This document shows positions 44,148-52,060 of a DNA stretch of 64,000 bases, one piece after another. How positions within the stretch are numbered: the first letter of the stretch is position 1; each line of letters starts with the position of its first letter. A program made the position numbers and the translations under genes. The DNA comes from Isosphaeraceae bacterium (GTDB lineage Bacteria > Planctomycetota > Planctomycetia > Isosphaerales > Isosphaeraceae): the NCBI GenBank assembly GCA_021324445.1, contig JAJPJC010000290.1, forward strand, positions 37,627 through 101,626. Direction: 5' to 3'. The notes below the pieces were generated by a model. The model had not been told where the DNA came from. It saw nothing but the letters and a program-made list of their open reading frames with translations, and ran no database searches.

Positions 44148-45683
44148 TTAAGAGGTTCCCAGTCGGGTGAGGGGCCGGCTGGTGGCTTCGCCCGCTTGCG
44201 GTGGCGCGGTTCGGGACGGGTGCCGCAGGCTGATCTCCTCGTACAGCCGGACATAGTCCAAGGCGCTGCGGTCCCAGGACCAATCGGCGTTCATCCCGGT
44301 CCGCATCAACTTGAGCCAGGCGTCACGGTCGGGCCAGAGGTCCAGGGCCCGCTCGATCGTCTGCCAGAGCGCCTCCGGCGTGGGCTCGGTGAAGCAGAAG
44401 CCGGTAGCCGTGCCGTCGGCGAGAGTCCGGGTGTTGGCATCGACCACGGTGTCGGCCAATCCGCCCGTCGCCCGGACGATCGGCACGGTCCCATGCGCCA
44501 GGCTGTAGAGCTGGTTCAACCCGCACGGTTCGAACAGGCTGGGCATCAGGAAGAGGTCCGCGCCGGCCTCGATCTGGTGGGCCAGCTCGTCGTCGAAGCC
44601 GAGGCGGGCCCAGAACCGGCCGGGGTACCGTCGAGCCAGCTCGGAGAGCAAGTCATGGTACTTGGGGTGCCCGACCCCCAGCACGATGAGCTGCACGTCC
44701 CGGCCCATCAGACGATCGGCCACGGCGGCCAGCAGGTCCCAACCCTTCTGAGGGTCGAGGCGACCGATCTGCGCGAACAGGGGGACCTCCGCCCGCTCGG
44801 CCAGGCCCGCCGTGTGCTGGAGCCAGGCTTTGCACCGGGCCTTCCCATCGACGACGGTCTCGGCGTCATAGCGCCGGGCCAGCATCGACTCGTGGGCCGG
44901 GCTCCACGCCTGAGGGTCGATCCCGTTGACGATCCCAAACAGGTCGGCCCGGCGGTGTCGCAGCAGCCCTTCCAATCCGGAGCCCAACGGCGCCGTCTGG
45001 ATCTCCCGAGCGTAGGTAGGGCTGACCGTGCTGAGCAGGTCGGCGAAGACCAGCCCGGCTTTCATGAAGCAGAGCTTGCCATGGAACTCCAATTGCCGCC
45101 AGTTGAACAGGTGCCAGTCCAGCCCGGTCAGGGTCATGTCCCAGTGGGAAAAGAGGCCGAGATACGCCAGGTTGTGAATGGTCAGCAAGGTGCCCGCCGC
45201 AGCCAGCTCGGGCACGTGCCGGTAAAGCGTCCGGCAATAGACCGGGATCAATCCCGTCTGCCAATCGTTGCAGTGGATCACCTGGGGACAGAGCCGCAGA
45301 ATCGGGATCGCCTCCAGCACCGCCCGGTCGAAGAAGAGGAACCGCGCGGAATTGTCGTCATAATCGACAATCCCGTTACCATACAGGCCGTCGCGGTCGA
45401 AATAGCCGGGCTGATCAATGAGGTAGACCGGTACCTCCGAGCCCGGTAACCGGCTCTGCAAGATCGAGCCCATCACCAGCCGCGCGCCGACCGGGACTCG
45501 CACCGTCAATCCCGTGTCGACCAGCTCGAGGCCGGCCCCCTTGGCGCGCCGATAACCCGGCAGGAACACGGCCACCCGATGACCCTGGTGCTCCAAAGCG
45601 CGGGGCAGGGCCCCGGCGACATCGGCCAGGCCGCCCGTCTTGGCGAAGGGCACCGCCTCGGAGGCGACGAAGACCACGTCCAT
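44148..45683 (-). CDS. glgA: Glycogen synthase
   Basis: The 511-residue GT5 enzyme has the ADP-glucose binding motif KTGGLADV with Lys15 and a GPGYRR-like segment FLPGYRRAKG. The C-terminal lobe carries EPCGLNQLYSLAHGTVPIVRATGGLADTV with its catalytic Glu. It transfers glucose from ADP-glucose (or UDP-glucose) to growing alpha-1,4 chains. The ATG at 45683 gives the standard GlgA start (MDVVFVASEA); a longer frame adds 49 unrelated residues. It is the first gene of the glucan block on this strand. Confidence 0.93.
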   Translation of the reverse strand: MDVVFVASEAVPFAKTGGLADVAGALPRALEHQGHRVAVFLPGYRRAKGAGLELVDTGLTVRVPVGARLVMGSILQSRLPGSEVPVYLIDQPGYFDRDGLYGNGIVDYDDNSARFLFFDRAVLEAIPILRLCPQVIHCNDWQTGLIPVYCRTLYRHVPELAAAGTLLTIHNLAYLGLFSHWDMTLTGLDWHLFNWRQLEFHGKLCFMKAGLVFADLLSTVSPTYAREIQTAPLGSGLEGLLRHRRADLFGIVNGIDPQAWSPAHESMLARRYDAETVVDGKARCKAWLQHTAGLAERAEVPLFAQIGRLDPQKGWDLLAAVADRLMGRDVQLIVLGVGHPKYHDLLSELARRYPGRFWARLGFDDELAHQIEAGADLFLMPSLFEPCGLNQLYSLAHGTVPIVRATGGLADTVVDANTRTLADGTATGFCFTEPTPEALWQTIERALDLWPDRDAWLKLMRTGMNADWSWDRSALDYVRLYEEISLRHPSRTAPPQAGEATSRPLTRLGTS

Positions 45684-45962
45684 CGCGAGTCCACCCCCCG
45701 TCGCGACCCAGATGAGTGCCGCATCCATCGAGACGCGAAGACATGTGCGTCCGATCGGTCCTGGCTGGCGGGCGCGGATCGGTTCCGCAATCCCGATCGG
45801 CAGCGATCTCGGCCAGGGGATCGAACTCATCGTGCAGTCTAACCCTTCGGTGCCTGCTCGGTCCAGAGACCTCGGTTCCGGCGCGAGCCTCGACCCCCCG
45901 AGAAGACCAGGACGGAACGGCTCCGGAGCCGACAGGCAGAAAGGCCCCGACCAGGGGCTGCG

Positions 45963-46018
45963 GAGGGTGGGTGGAACCCGTCGTCCGGCTTCGAGTCGTG
46001 GTGGATTTCACCCACCCG
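45963..46018. repeat. GGGTGGGTG-family inverted repeat, copy 2 (degenerate)
   Basis: The left arm AGGGTGGGTGGAACCCG and the right arm GGTGGATTTCACCCACCC are less perfect than in the other copies. It lies in the 457-nt gap between glgA and the Rad52-like gene, next to that gene's terminator. The rest of that gap (45684-45962) shows nothing else recognisable. Confidence 0.65.
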
Positions 46019-46057
46019 ACGCCCGTGGCCTCGCCAAAATCTGGCCCCCTGCGCCCA

Positions 46058-46104
46058 AGAAACAACCCCCGGGCAGCCGGCACGGCCGGCCACCCAGGGG
46101 TTGT
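46058..46104 (-). terminator. Rho-independent terminator after the Rad52-like gene
   Basis: On the minus strand a long GC-rich stem (CAACCCCTGGGTGGCCGGC paired with GCCGGCTGCCCGGGGGTTG, few mismatches) with a 3-nt loop is followed by TTTCTT. It starts about 37 nt after the stop codon of the third exon. This supports the view that exon 3 is the real 3' end of an expressed gene. Confidence 0.75.
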
Positions 46105-46140
46105 TGATCGTTCGGCACCACGCCCGGCGCGGGCGGAGTC

Positions 46141-46598
46141 TCAGTTGGAGAGAGCCGCCTCGGTGGCATGCTGCATGGCGTGGATCGCACGGACCTTCCG
46201 GCAGCACTCGGAGTAGCCGCGCGTCACCTGCTCGGCGTCCCAATCGACCATCCGCGCCGGAAACTCCTGGCGCTTGGCCCAGGCATTGATGTGCTTCAAG
46301 AGCCCGTATTCGTATTTCTCATCCTGATCCTTGGTCCAGGCAAACAACGCCCGGCCGGTGCGCGGAGGGGTCAAGCCGTCCTCGTTGCCGCGGGGCGATG
46401 GAGCCAGGCTGGGCGGGGCTGGCGGCGCGGGTGGCGGCGCCGGCGCGGATGCGGCTGGAGCCGAACCCGAGGCAGCCTCGGGAGTGGCCAGGGGCTCGAG
46501 GTCGGTACGGTTCGTGAGCCGCTCGCGGGCAAACTTGGGGATGCCGTCGCGGTAGAGGTAGCGGGCCACGCCAAATTTCACGGCGGCGCGCTTGAAGG
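46141..46598 (-). CDS. Rad52-family single-strand annealing protein, exon 3 (C-terminal part)
   Basis: This exon encodes the end of the conserved Rad52/DdrA core, FKRAAVKFGVARYLYRDG, a Pro/Ala-rich linker and a C-terminal helical domain (FAWTKDQDEKYEYGLLKHINAWAKRQ). The codon that precedes it is completed by the last base of exon 2 (G plus CC gives Ala), giving SGFADAFKRAAVKFG across the junction, which matches the family consensus SDALKRAAVKFG. Joined exons of 124, 177 and 458 nt make 252 residues plus stop. The open frame continues upstream into intron 2, but that part is intron sequence. Confidence 0.88.
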
Positions 46599-46653
46599 GT
46601 TGGGTAGGCTCCCGGCGAGGTGCGTTGCCGCCCTTTTCCGAAAGCCCCCCACC

Positions 46654-46687
46654 GAACCGGACTTGCACGTTTCCGCGCATCCGGCTC
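46654..46687 (-). ncRNA. Domain V of group II intron 2
   Basis: This is a 34-nt hairpin with the catalytic AGC triad at the 5' side (GAGCCGGATGCGC), a GGAAAC-type loop and the closing arm GTGCAAGTCCGGTTC. The length and the bulged AGC/GUUC ends are those of domain V. It lies 20 nt downstream of the reverse transcriptase stop codon. Confidence 0.9.
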
Positions 46688-46706
46688 TCCAGTGTCCCTG
46701 CGTGGT

Positions 46707-48509
46707 TCATCTGCTGCATCGGACGAACCTCCCGGCATGAAGGTCCGAGTGGCACTTCCGGCAGAGAACCAGGGTCTTGCGTGAACGGATGATCATAATA
46801 TCGACCCAGCCGGGGCGTTCGCCTTTTCGCTTGAGGAGATTTGCAAGCTTGTGGACATGGTGGACTTGGCAGTCCCCCTGATGCCCGCAGTTCTCGCACT
46901 TGTCCGCCCAGAGGCGTTCAAGGATCTCCGTGCGTCCGTTGCGATTCCGGCTGATCTCGTCGTGGATCGCTTTGTCCTTGCGTTTGAGGCTGAAGCCGCC
47001 GTATTGGGCGATTAATGGTCGTGTGTTCGGTCTTTCGACCTTGACCATGAAGGCCGTGATGAAGTCGTCAGCGTCAGGGTCGTATGCCTTGACCTTGTAC
47101 TTGGCTGCCATGGCGTTGACCGTGGTCTTGTGCTTGGCAGCCAGGGTCTTCAGCATCGATGTCTGCATGACGTAATTCAACTTGGACAGCTTCCGCGCTC
47201 GATCGTGGGCCATGCAGTAGAATTCCGCGACGCCTCGGTAGACGATTCCGTACCAGGCGACGATCGAGAAGTCGTCGTTCGCCATCTGGTCCAGGCGTTT
47301 CCGAGGTTTGCCGTCGATCAAGAATTCCTGACATTTGGCTTCGATCTTGTCCCAAGGGACCATCAGCTTGACCAGGCCATTGATCGATCGTTTGCGGAAG
47401 GTCCCCCAGTCGTTCGTCGAGACCGCCATCTGGCCATCATCTTTCATGATGGCGATGTCGTACCCGAGGAATCGGGCGGGCTCCTTCGCGTGCGTGATCA
47501 GGGTCTTTTCCTCGGACATCTCAAGCTTCAGGGTTTCCCGGAGGAAGTCCTTGATTTGGCTCTTGATGTCGTGGGCTTCGGCTTTGGGTCCACAGAACGA
47601 GAGGATGAAGTCATCGGCATACCGGACATATCTGAGGCGGCGGAAGTTGGGGTCGAGATGGTCGGCGACCGGGATCGATCGCTGCGCGATCTTCAGTTGT
47701 TTCCACAGGTCGTCGTCACCTCGTCGCTTGGCCGCGAGCATGGCCCTGGTGTGCCGATTATATGCCGGGTTCATCCGGCGTTGTTTCCCCCTCGAATACT
47801 TGGGTTGCAGGACGTCTTCGACGAACTCATCGAGCTTGTGCATGTAGACGTTTGCGAGGAGTGGGCTGATCACGCCACCCTGGGGCGTTCCCGAATGGGT
47901 GTCGTGTCGCGTCCATCCTTCGAGGTATCCCGCCTTCAGCATGTCGCTGATGAGCCGGATGAACCGTTCATCATTGATGGATTCTTGCAGGATGGCGATG
48001 AGCACATCGTGGTCGATGTTGTCAAAACATCCTTTGATGTCACCTTCAATGAACCAGTTCGCTCCCTTGAACTTCTTCTTGCAGTCTGCCAGGGCTGTGT
48101 GGCAACCGCGTCCAGGGCGGAATCCGTGTGAACTGTCCCGGAACTTGGCCTCGAAGTAGGGCTCCAGGATGGAGCGGATCACTTCTTGGACAAGCTTGTC
48201 GGTCCAGGTCGGGAGGCCCAGTGGGCGTTGTTTCCCGTTTTTCTTCGGGATGTAGACCCGTTTGGCCGGCTTCCAAGAGAAGGAGCCATCCTGAAGACTC
48301 TGGATGATCGCCTTGATCTTTTCTACCGACATCCCGTCCACGGTTTCGCTCGTGACACCAGGGGTCATGGCCCCGTCGTTGGGGTACAGCTTAGCGTAGG
48401 CTTGCAGGAATCGGTCCAGGTCGTAGAGTTCACGATAGACCCGATCCAGTTGGTGGCCGAGCCTGCCGCGTTCCTGGTGGATCGCGTCTTTGCGTTGGGT
48501 TCTGTGCAT
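46707..48509 (-). CDS. ltrA: Group II intron reverse transcriptase/maturase with HNH endonuclease (intron 2)
   Basis: The 600-residue protein has an RT domain with RPLGLPTWTDKLVQEV, SHGFRPGRGCHTAL, GDIKGCFDNIDHDVL, SGTPQGGVISPLLANVY and the catalytic YADD at 297-300. A thumb/maturase X domain follows (about 380-490). The C-terminus (about 538-600) is an HNH nuclease: CENCGHQGDCQVHHVHKL and CRKCHSDLHAGR. All catalytic motifs are intact, so the intron may be mobile. The protein helps splicing and reverse-transcribes the intron at target sites. It aligns along its length with the protein of intron 1. Confidence 0.95.
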   Translation of the reverse strand: MHRTQRKDAIHQERGRLGHQLDRVYRELYDLDRFLQAYAKLYPNDGAMTPGVTSETVDGMSVEKIKAIIQSLQDGSFSWKPAKRVYIPKKNGKQRPLGLPTWTDKLVQEVIRSILEPYFEAKFRDSSHGFRPGRGCHTALADCKKKFKGANWFIEGDIKGCFDNIDHDVLIAILQESINDERFIRLISDMLKAGYLEGWTRHDTHSGTPQGGVISPLLANVYMHKLDEFVEDVLQPKYSRGKQRRMNPAYNRHTRAMLAAKRRGDDDLWKQLKIAQRSIPVADHLDPNFRRLRYVRYADDFILSFCGPKAEAHDIKSQIKDFLRETLKLEMSEEKTLITHAKEPARFLGYDIAIMKDDGQMAVSTNDWGTFRKRSINGLVKLMVPWDKIEAKCQEFLIDGKPRKRLDQMANDDFSIVAWYGIVYRGVAEFYCMAHDRARKLSKLNYVMQTSMLKTLAAKHKTTVNAMAAKYKVKAYDPDADDFITAFMVKVERPNTRPLIAQYGGFSLKRKDKAIHDEISRNRNGRTEILERLWADKCENCGHQGDCQVHHVHKLANLLKRKGERPGWVDIMIIRSRKTLVLCRKCHSDLHAGRFVRCSR

Positions 48510-49021
48510 CTCGCACCGCCTTCGCTCGACTCAGCCTTTGGACACCTGCCCCCCTTCGCCGTGTGGTTGGCTTTCCCAACCTCGGACTACTACGGGGGCT
48601 CCGTAGCCATAGGGCTCGCGCCCCGTAGGCTATCCCGTGGTTCGTTCTGGTTGTCTGTGGTAGCGTCCCTTAGGCCCCCCACTCATCCCCTTGAACTCAC
48701 CGCTGGTGGTTGCCAGCCGGCCTGACCATGCGAGAGTCGCGACGCACCTTCTCTCGCAGGCCGGCTGCACTCGGTAGTCAGCCGCGTTCCGAGGGCCGGT
48801 TTCTTGGGCGCTCGGGGATTGGGGTTCAAGCAGTCTAGCCTTAGCCATAGGACGCGGGTCTGGTAGGCCGGTCCCCTTACGGCTGGGGATTCGCCCATCG
48901 TTTCGTGGCATGCTATTTTCCCCTCGGTCTTTCGACTTCAGGTTGGCCACGCGACCCAAGGACATTGGTCAAGTCCTTACTACCTAGGGTAGTTAGGCAA
49001 CCAGCCGCACGCACGGCGCAC

Positions 49022-49198
49022 CGTCGGCGAAACCGCTCTTGTCGTCGTCGCCGGGATCGGCCATCCCGGCATAACCGCCCGCATCGCTCTTGGTCAGGAC
49101 CGAGCCGTCGGGCAGGCGGATGGTGAGTTCGCAGATGACCGAGTGCTCCAACGGCGTGAACCGGTCCCACCAGTTCTCCGGGCCAAGAACCTCATCCA
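49022..49198 (-). CDS. Rad52-family single-strand annealing protein, exon 2
   Basis: This 177-nt exon encodes LDEVLGPENWWDRFTPLEHS and continues to KSDAGGYAGMADPGDDDKSGFAD. LDEVLGPENW is the central Rad52/DdrA motif, and the acidic, Gly-rich segment before SGFAD is the usual variable loop. Its first two bases complete the Leu codon begun in exon 1 (C plus TG), and its last base begins the Ala codon finished in exon 3. Both junctions are phase 1. On its own the exon reads into intron sequence on both sides, which explains an apparent 96-residue open frame. Confidence 0.88.
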
Positions 49199-49261
49199 GT
49201 AGGGTAGGAAGCCAGCGAGTTACTGATTGTGTAGTCAGCACTTTTCCAACTCCCCCCCCCC

Positions 49262-49295
49262 GAACCGGGCTTGCGGCTTTCACCGCACCCGGCTC
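49262..49295 (-). ncRNA. Domain V of group II intron 1
   Basis: The 34-nt hairpin has the AGC triad in GAGCCGGGTGCGG, a GTGAAAGC loop and the closing arm GCAAGCCCGGTTC. It is a textbook domain V. The stop codon of the reverse transcriptase (TGA) lies inside this loop, so the reading frame ends within the catalytic RNA. Confidence 0.92.
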
Positions 49296-51103
49296 TCCAG
49301 TGACCTCAAAGGTTGTCCGTCGTACCGTCCACCATGAATGGTATCATGGCAGCGTTTGCATACCACAACGGTCTTCCGGACGCGGGTGAGCATGAACCGT
49401 TTCCAGTTGGGGATCACTTTTCGCCCGTCCCGTTTCAGGTCGCTCATCTTGCGGATGTGGTGGACCTGGACGTCCTCTTGGCTCCCGCAAAGCTCGCAGG
49501 TGTCTTGGAGGAGTCGGGTGACGATCTCGGCCTGTGGGGATGTCCCATACTTGAAGGCAGCCTCATAGTCGAAATCGCCCTGACCGTAGGGTATCTTCCT
49601 GCTCTTCATTGAGATCCCACCGAAGGTGGCTATCAGGGGCTTCTTCCCGGCTCGTTCTTCCATCACGGTATACATTGTAGGTAGTCCCGGGTGGGCCACC
49701 CGCAGTTTCGCCGCGATGTTCGTGACGCTCGTCTTGTGTTTCTCTGCGAGCGTCCTGAGCATGGAGGATTTAAGTACCCATTGGATGGGATTCATCCTAC
49801 TGGATACGTTTGCCGCCAGACAGTAGAAGTTGTACAACCCTTGCAGCACGGATTGGTATCGGTGTACGATCGTCAGGTCTGAATCCTTCAGAAGGTACGG
49901 GATACTGGCCGGTTTGTCTGCGATGGTGTACTTCTCCCGGATCTTCGCCAAGGGCTTCCTGGGCATCCGCAGGCTGATGTGCCCTTGGATGGTCCGATTG
50001 CCCGTGGGTCCGTCCGACTTGTTGTTGAGTCGGATCGTGGCTATTTCGTAGCCGAGGAACTTGGCCGCTGCTTCGCCCGAGTGGGTGATGAGGGTCTTCT
50101 CCTCGGATAAGGTCAGCTTGAGCTTGTCGCTCAGGAATTCCTTGATCCGGTCTCGAATGACCTCGGCGTCGTTCTTCGGTCCGATGTAACCGAGCAGGAA
50201 ATCGTCGGCGTAGCGCGCGTAGCGGAGACGTCGGAAGTCGGGGTCCAGGGGGTTGCCCTCCCGGAGTTGCCGTCGTTCCTGGAGCAACGCCTTGATCTGT
50301 GCGGGGGAGTCTCCCCGGTGGCGTGCCCAGCGGATTCGGGCTTGCACCCTCCTCCATTCGACGGATTGCTTCCGCCTCTCCCCTTTCGTGTACGCCGGGA
50401 TCAATTCGTCCTCTACGAATCGGTCCAATTCGTTCAGGTAGATGTTGGCCAGGAGTGGTGAGATGATCCCCCCTTGCGGTGTCCCGCTGGCGGTATCATG
50501 CCACGTCCAGTCCCTCATGTACCCGGCCTTGAGTAGACCGCGGATCAGCTTGATGACCCGTTCATCGTGGATGTCACGCCGGAGTATGTCCAGCAGCACG
50601 TCATGATCGACGTTGTCGAAACATCCCTTGATGTCACCTTCGATGAACCAGACCGTGCCCCCCCACTTCTGCTTGATCTGAGTGAGTGCCGTGTGGCAGC
50701 TGCGCTCTGGTCGGAAGCCGTGGCTGAGGTCACTGAACCGGGGTTCGTAGTATGTTTCCAGGAGCGTTCGCAGGACTTCCTGAAGGAGCTTGTCGCTCCA
50801 GGTGGGGATGCCAAGCGGACGCGTTTTGCCGTTCGCCTTGGGGGTCTCCGTCCGGCGAACTGGCGTCCAGCGATAGTCGCCTTGCCGTAGCGAGTCGATG
50901 ATCGCTTGGATCTTATCTTGGGACATACCATCCACGGTTTCCCGTGTGGAACCCTGAGTCGTCGCACCGGCATTGCGGTAGATTTTACCGTATGCGCGGA
51001 GATAGAGATCCAGATTGTAGAGGTTCCGGTACAACTTCCGCAGGGGGGCTTGATGCTCCCCCCGTTCCTTCAGGATAGCCAGGATTGTCTCGGTAGGGAC
51101 CAT
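49280..51103 (-). CDS. ltrA: Group II intron reverse transcriptase/maturase with HNH endonuclease (intron 1)
   Basis: The 607-residue protein has RPLGIPTWSDKLLQEV, SHGFRPERSCHTAL, GDIKGCFDNVDHDVL, SGTPQGGIISPLLANIY and YADD at 298-301. A maturase domain and a C-terminal HNH nuclease follow (CELCGSQEDVQVHHIRKM and CKRCHDTIHGG). The C-terminal residues ESRVR are encoded by domain V itself. It is clearly related to the intron 2 protein, with the same motif positions to within one or two residues, but is diverged in the linker after SPLLAN. The motifs are intact, so it should be active. Confidence 0.95.
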   Translation of the reverse strand: MVPTETILAILKERGEHQAPLRKLYRNLYNLDLYLRAYGKIYRNAGATTQGSTRETVDGMSQDKIQAIIDSLRQGDYRWTPVRRTETPKANGKTRPLGIPTWSDKLLQEVLRTLLETYYEPRFSDLSHGFRPERSCHTALTQIKQKWGGTVWFIEGDIKGCFDNVDHDVLLDILRRDIHDERVIKLIRGLLKAGYMRDWTWHDTASGTPQGGIISPLLANIYLNELDRFVEDELIPAYTKGERRKQSVEWRRVQARIRWARHRGDSPAQIKALLQERRQLREGNPLDPDFRRLRYARYADDFLLGYIGPKNDAEVIRDRIKEFLSDKLKLTLSEEKTLITHSGEAAAKFLGYEIATIRLNNKSDGPTGNRTIQGHISLRMPRKPLAKIREKYTIADKPASIPYLLKDSDLTIVHRYQSVLQGLYNFYCLAANVSSRMNPIQWVLKSSMLRTLAEKHKTSVTNIAAKLRVAHPGLPTMYTVMEERAGKKPLIATFGGISMKSRKIPYGQGDFDYEAAFKYGTSPQAEIVTRLLQDTCELCGSQEDVQVHHIRKMSDLKRDGRKVIPNWKRFMLTRVRKTVVVCKRCHDTIHGGRYDGQPLRSLESRVR

Positions 51104-51615
51104 TGCGGTCTAATCCTTAGTTCCTGTCATCCTCGGTCACCTGCCCCCCTTCGCCATGTGGCCGGCTTTCCCGGCCTCCGACTACTACGAGGGCTCCGTT
51201 CCCATAGGGCTCTCGCCCCTTAGGGAATCTCGCGTTCCATTCACGTGTGACGTATAGGACGGCTGTAGGTGCCTCGTTCGTACCCTTTCGGCCACTGACC
51301 GTGGCCCCCGCCCCGGGGATGTGTTCCGTCGCCAACCGACTTCTGGCGACCATCACGGGGCACCGGGCGATTACCGCTAAACCCGGTGGTTCATGTTTAC
51401 CCGATGGGCACTGAGGTTCAAGCAGTCTAGCCTTCACCATACCGTCCGGGTCTTGATCGTCGTCCGGATCGGCGGCTTCACCGGACACGACCTTTACCAG
51501 CATGCTGTTTTCCCCTCCGGCTTTCGCCTTTAGGTAGGCTGGTTGGCCCCGGGGTCATCACATCCAACCCCGCCTGACTGGGTCAGGGATCATCACGCGT
51601 CGTTACGCGACGCAC

Positions 51616-51739
51616 GCCGGTTCATCACGGTCCGCGCCGTCACATAATGCAACTGGCGGCCGGCCTGGGAACGGAGCTTCACTTCCTCAGGGTCAAAGGG
51701 TGCGGCGAGGGCCGCAAACAGGTCGGGATGCTGTGTCAT
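51616..51739 (-). CDS. Rad52-family single-strand annealing protein, exon 1 (start)
   Basis: This exon encodes 41 residues, MTQHPDLFAALAAPFDPEEV and then KLRSQAGRQLHYVTARTVMNR, plus the first base of a Leu codon. The pattern FxxEEVxxR...ARTVMNR is the N-terminal motif of Rad52/22 and DdrA-type annealing proteins (PF04098 by recall). Rad52-type proteins form rings that anneal complementary single strands during repair and are also common in phages. The ATG at 51739 has GGGGGG 9 nt upstream. Beyond exon 1 the frame runs only nine codons into intron 1 before a stop, so without splicing the product would be a 48-residue fragment. Confidence 0.85.
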
Positions 51740-51989
51740 TGTGCAACGCCCCCCGGAGGATCGAGCACGCGCCGGCCCATCTCGTGAGATCGCCGCCGGT
51801 GTCGTGCCGCCCCCGACTGTCATCCAATACCGGGTGCAACCGGTGGCTTCCACACCCGGCGAGGCCCGGACCCCTCGCGCCACCGCCCACGCGGCGGAAC
51901 GGATCGGAGCGGAGCGGGCGATCGCCGAAAAAAAGCCACCGTCCGCCGGGAGTGGGGTGAGTTCTCATCCCCTCCCAACGGACGGTTGG

Positions 51990-52019
51990 ATTATACCCAT
52001 CGAGCGGGCTGGTTGACAA
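51990..52019 (-). promoter_or_regulatory. Sigma-70-type promoter for the intron-split Rad52-like gene
   Basis: On the minus strand TTGTCA (52014-52019) and TATAAT (51990-51995) are separated by 18 nt, a near-consensus vegetative promoter rarely this clear in high-GC planctomycete DNA. Transcription would begin about 240 nt upstream of the ATG at 51739, giving a long leader. The leader starts with a short hairpin (CCAACCGTCCGTTGG) and otherwise shows nothing recognisable. Confidence 0.6.
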
Positions 52020-52060
52020 GAGTACAGCAGGCGATTTTTCGGGACAGGCCCCTTTCGAGT

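Larger units (their letters stand above)
46599..49021 (-). mobile_element. Group II intron 2 in the Rad52-like gene (2423 nt)
   Basis: The intron starts GTGCG at 49021 and ends CCTACCCAAC at 46599. Those bounds give an in-frame junction that restores the family motif. Domains I-III occupy the first 512 nt, the reverse transcriptase frame fills domain IV, domain V is at 46654-46687 and domain VI follows with a candidate branch A 7 nt from the 3' end. A hairpin loop near 48740-48744 reads CGTCG (minus strand) and pairs with the last five exon bases CGACG. CGAAAC at 48900-48905 pairs with GTTTCG just upstream in the exon; these are candidate EBS1 and EBS2. Confidence 0.9.
49199..51615 (-). mobile_element. 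Group II intron 1 in the Rad52-like gene (2417 nt)
   Basis: The intron starts GTGCG at 51615 and ends CCTACCCTAC at 49199. The junction joins ATGAACCGGC to TGGATGAGG and restores the motif VMNRLDEVLGPENW. The first 512 nt are domains I-III, the same length as in intron 2. Domain V is at 49262-49295. A hairpin loop at 51335-51340 reads GTCGGT on the minus strand and pairs with the last six exon bases ACCGGC (one G-U pair), a candidate EBS1. The sequence between 51136 and 51225 closely resembles 48543-48640 of intron 2. Confidence 0.9.

Noticed and set aside
46058..46104. Hairpin considered as part of the GGGTGGGTG repeat copy 2
   Set aside because: Its stem sequence is unrelated to that family and it is followed by a T-run, so it is better read as a terminator.
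46141..46899. 253-residue minus-strand frame as a complete gene
   Set aside because: The first 100 residues are intron 2 sequence (domain V and the end of the RT in another frame); only 46141-46598 is exon 3.
48993..49283. 96-residue minus-strand frame as an independent gene
   Set aside because: Only its middle is exon 2 of the Rad52-like gene; the rest is intron 1 domain V/VI and intron 2 sequence read in frame.
46599..51615. Retron or diversity-generating retroelement for the two reverse transcriptases
   Set aside because: Both RTs have maturase and HNH domains and lie in segments with domain V and splice-site consensus, so group II introns explain them fully.
51693..52019. 108-residue minus-strand frame overlapping the Rad52-like start
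   Set aside because: It includes the promoter itself and shows no family signature; the Rad52 N-terminus is in another frame.
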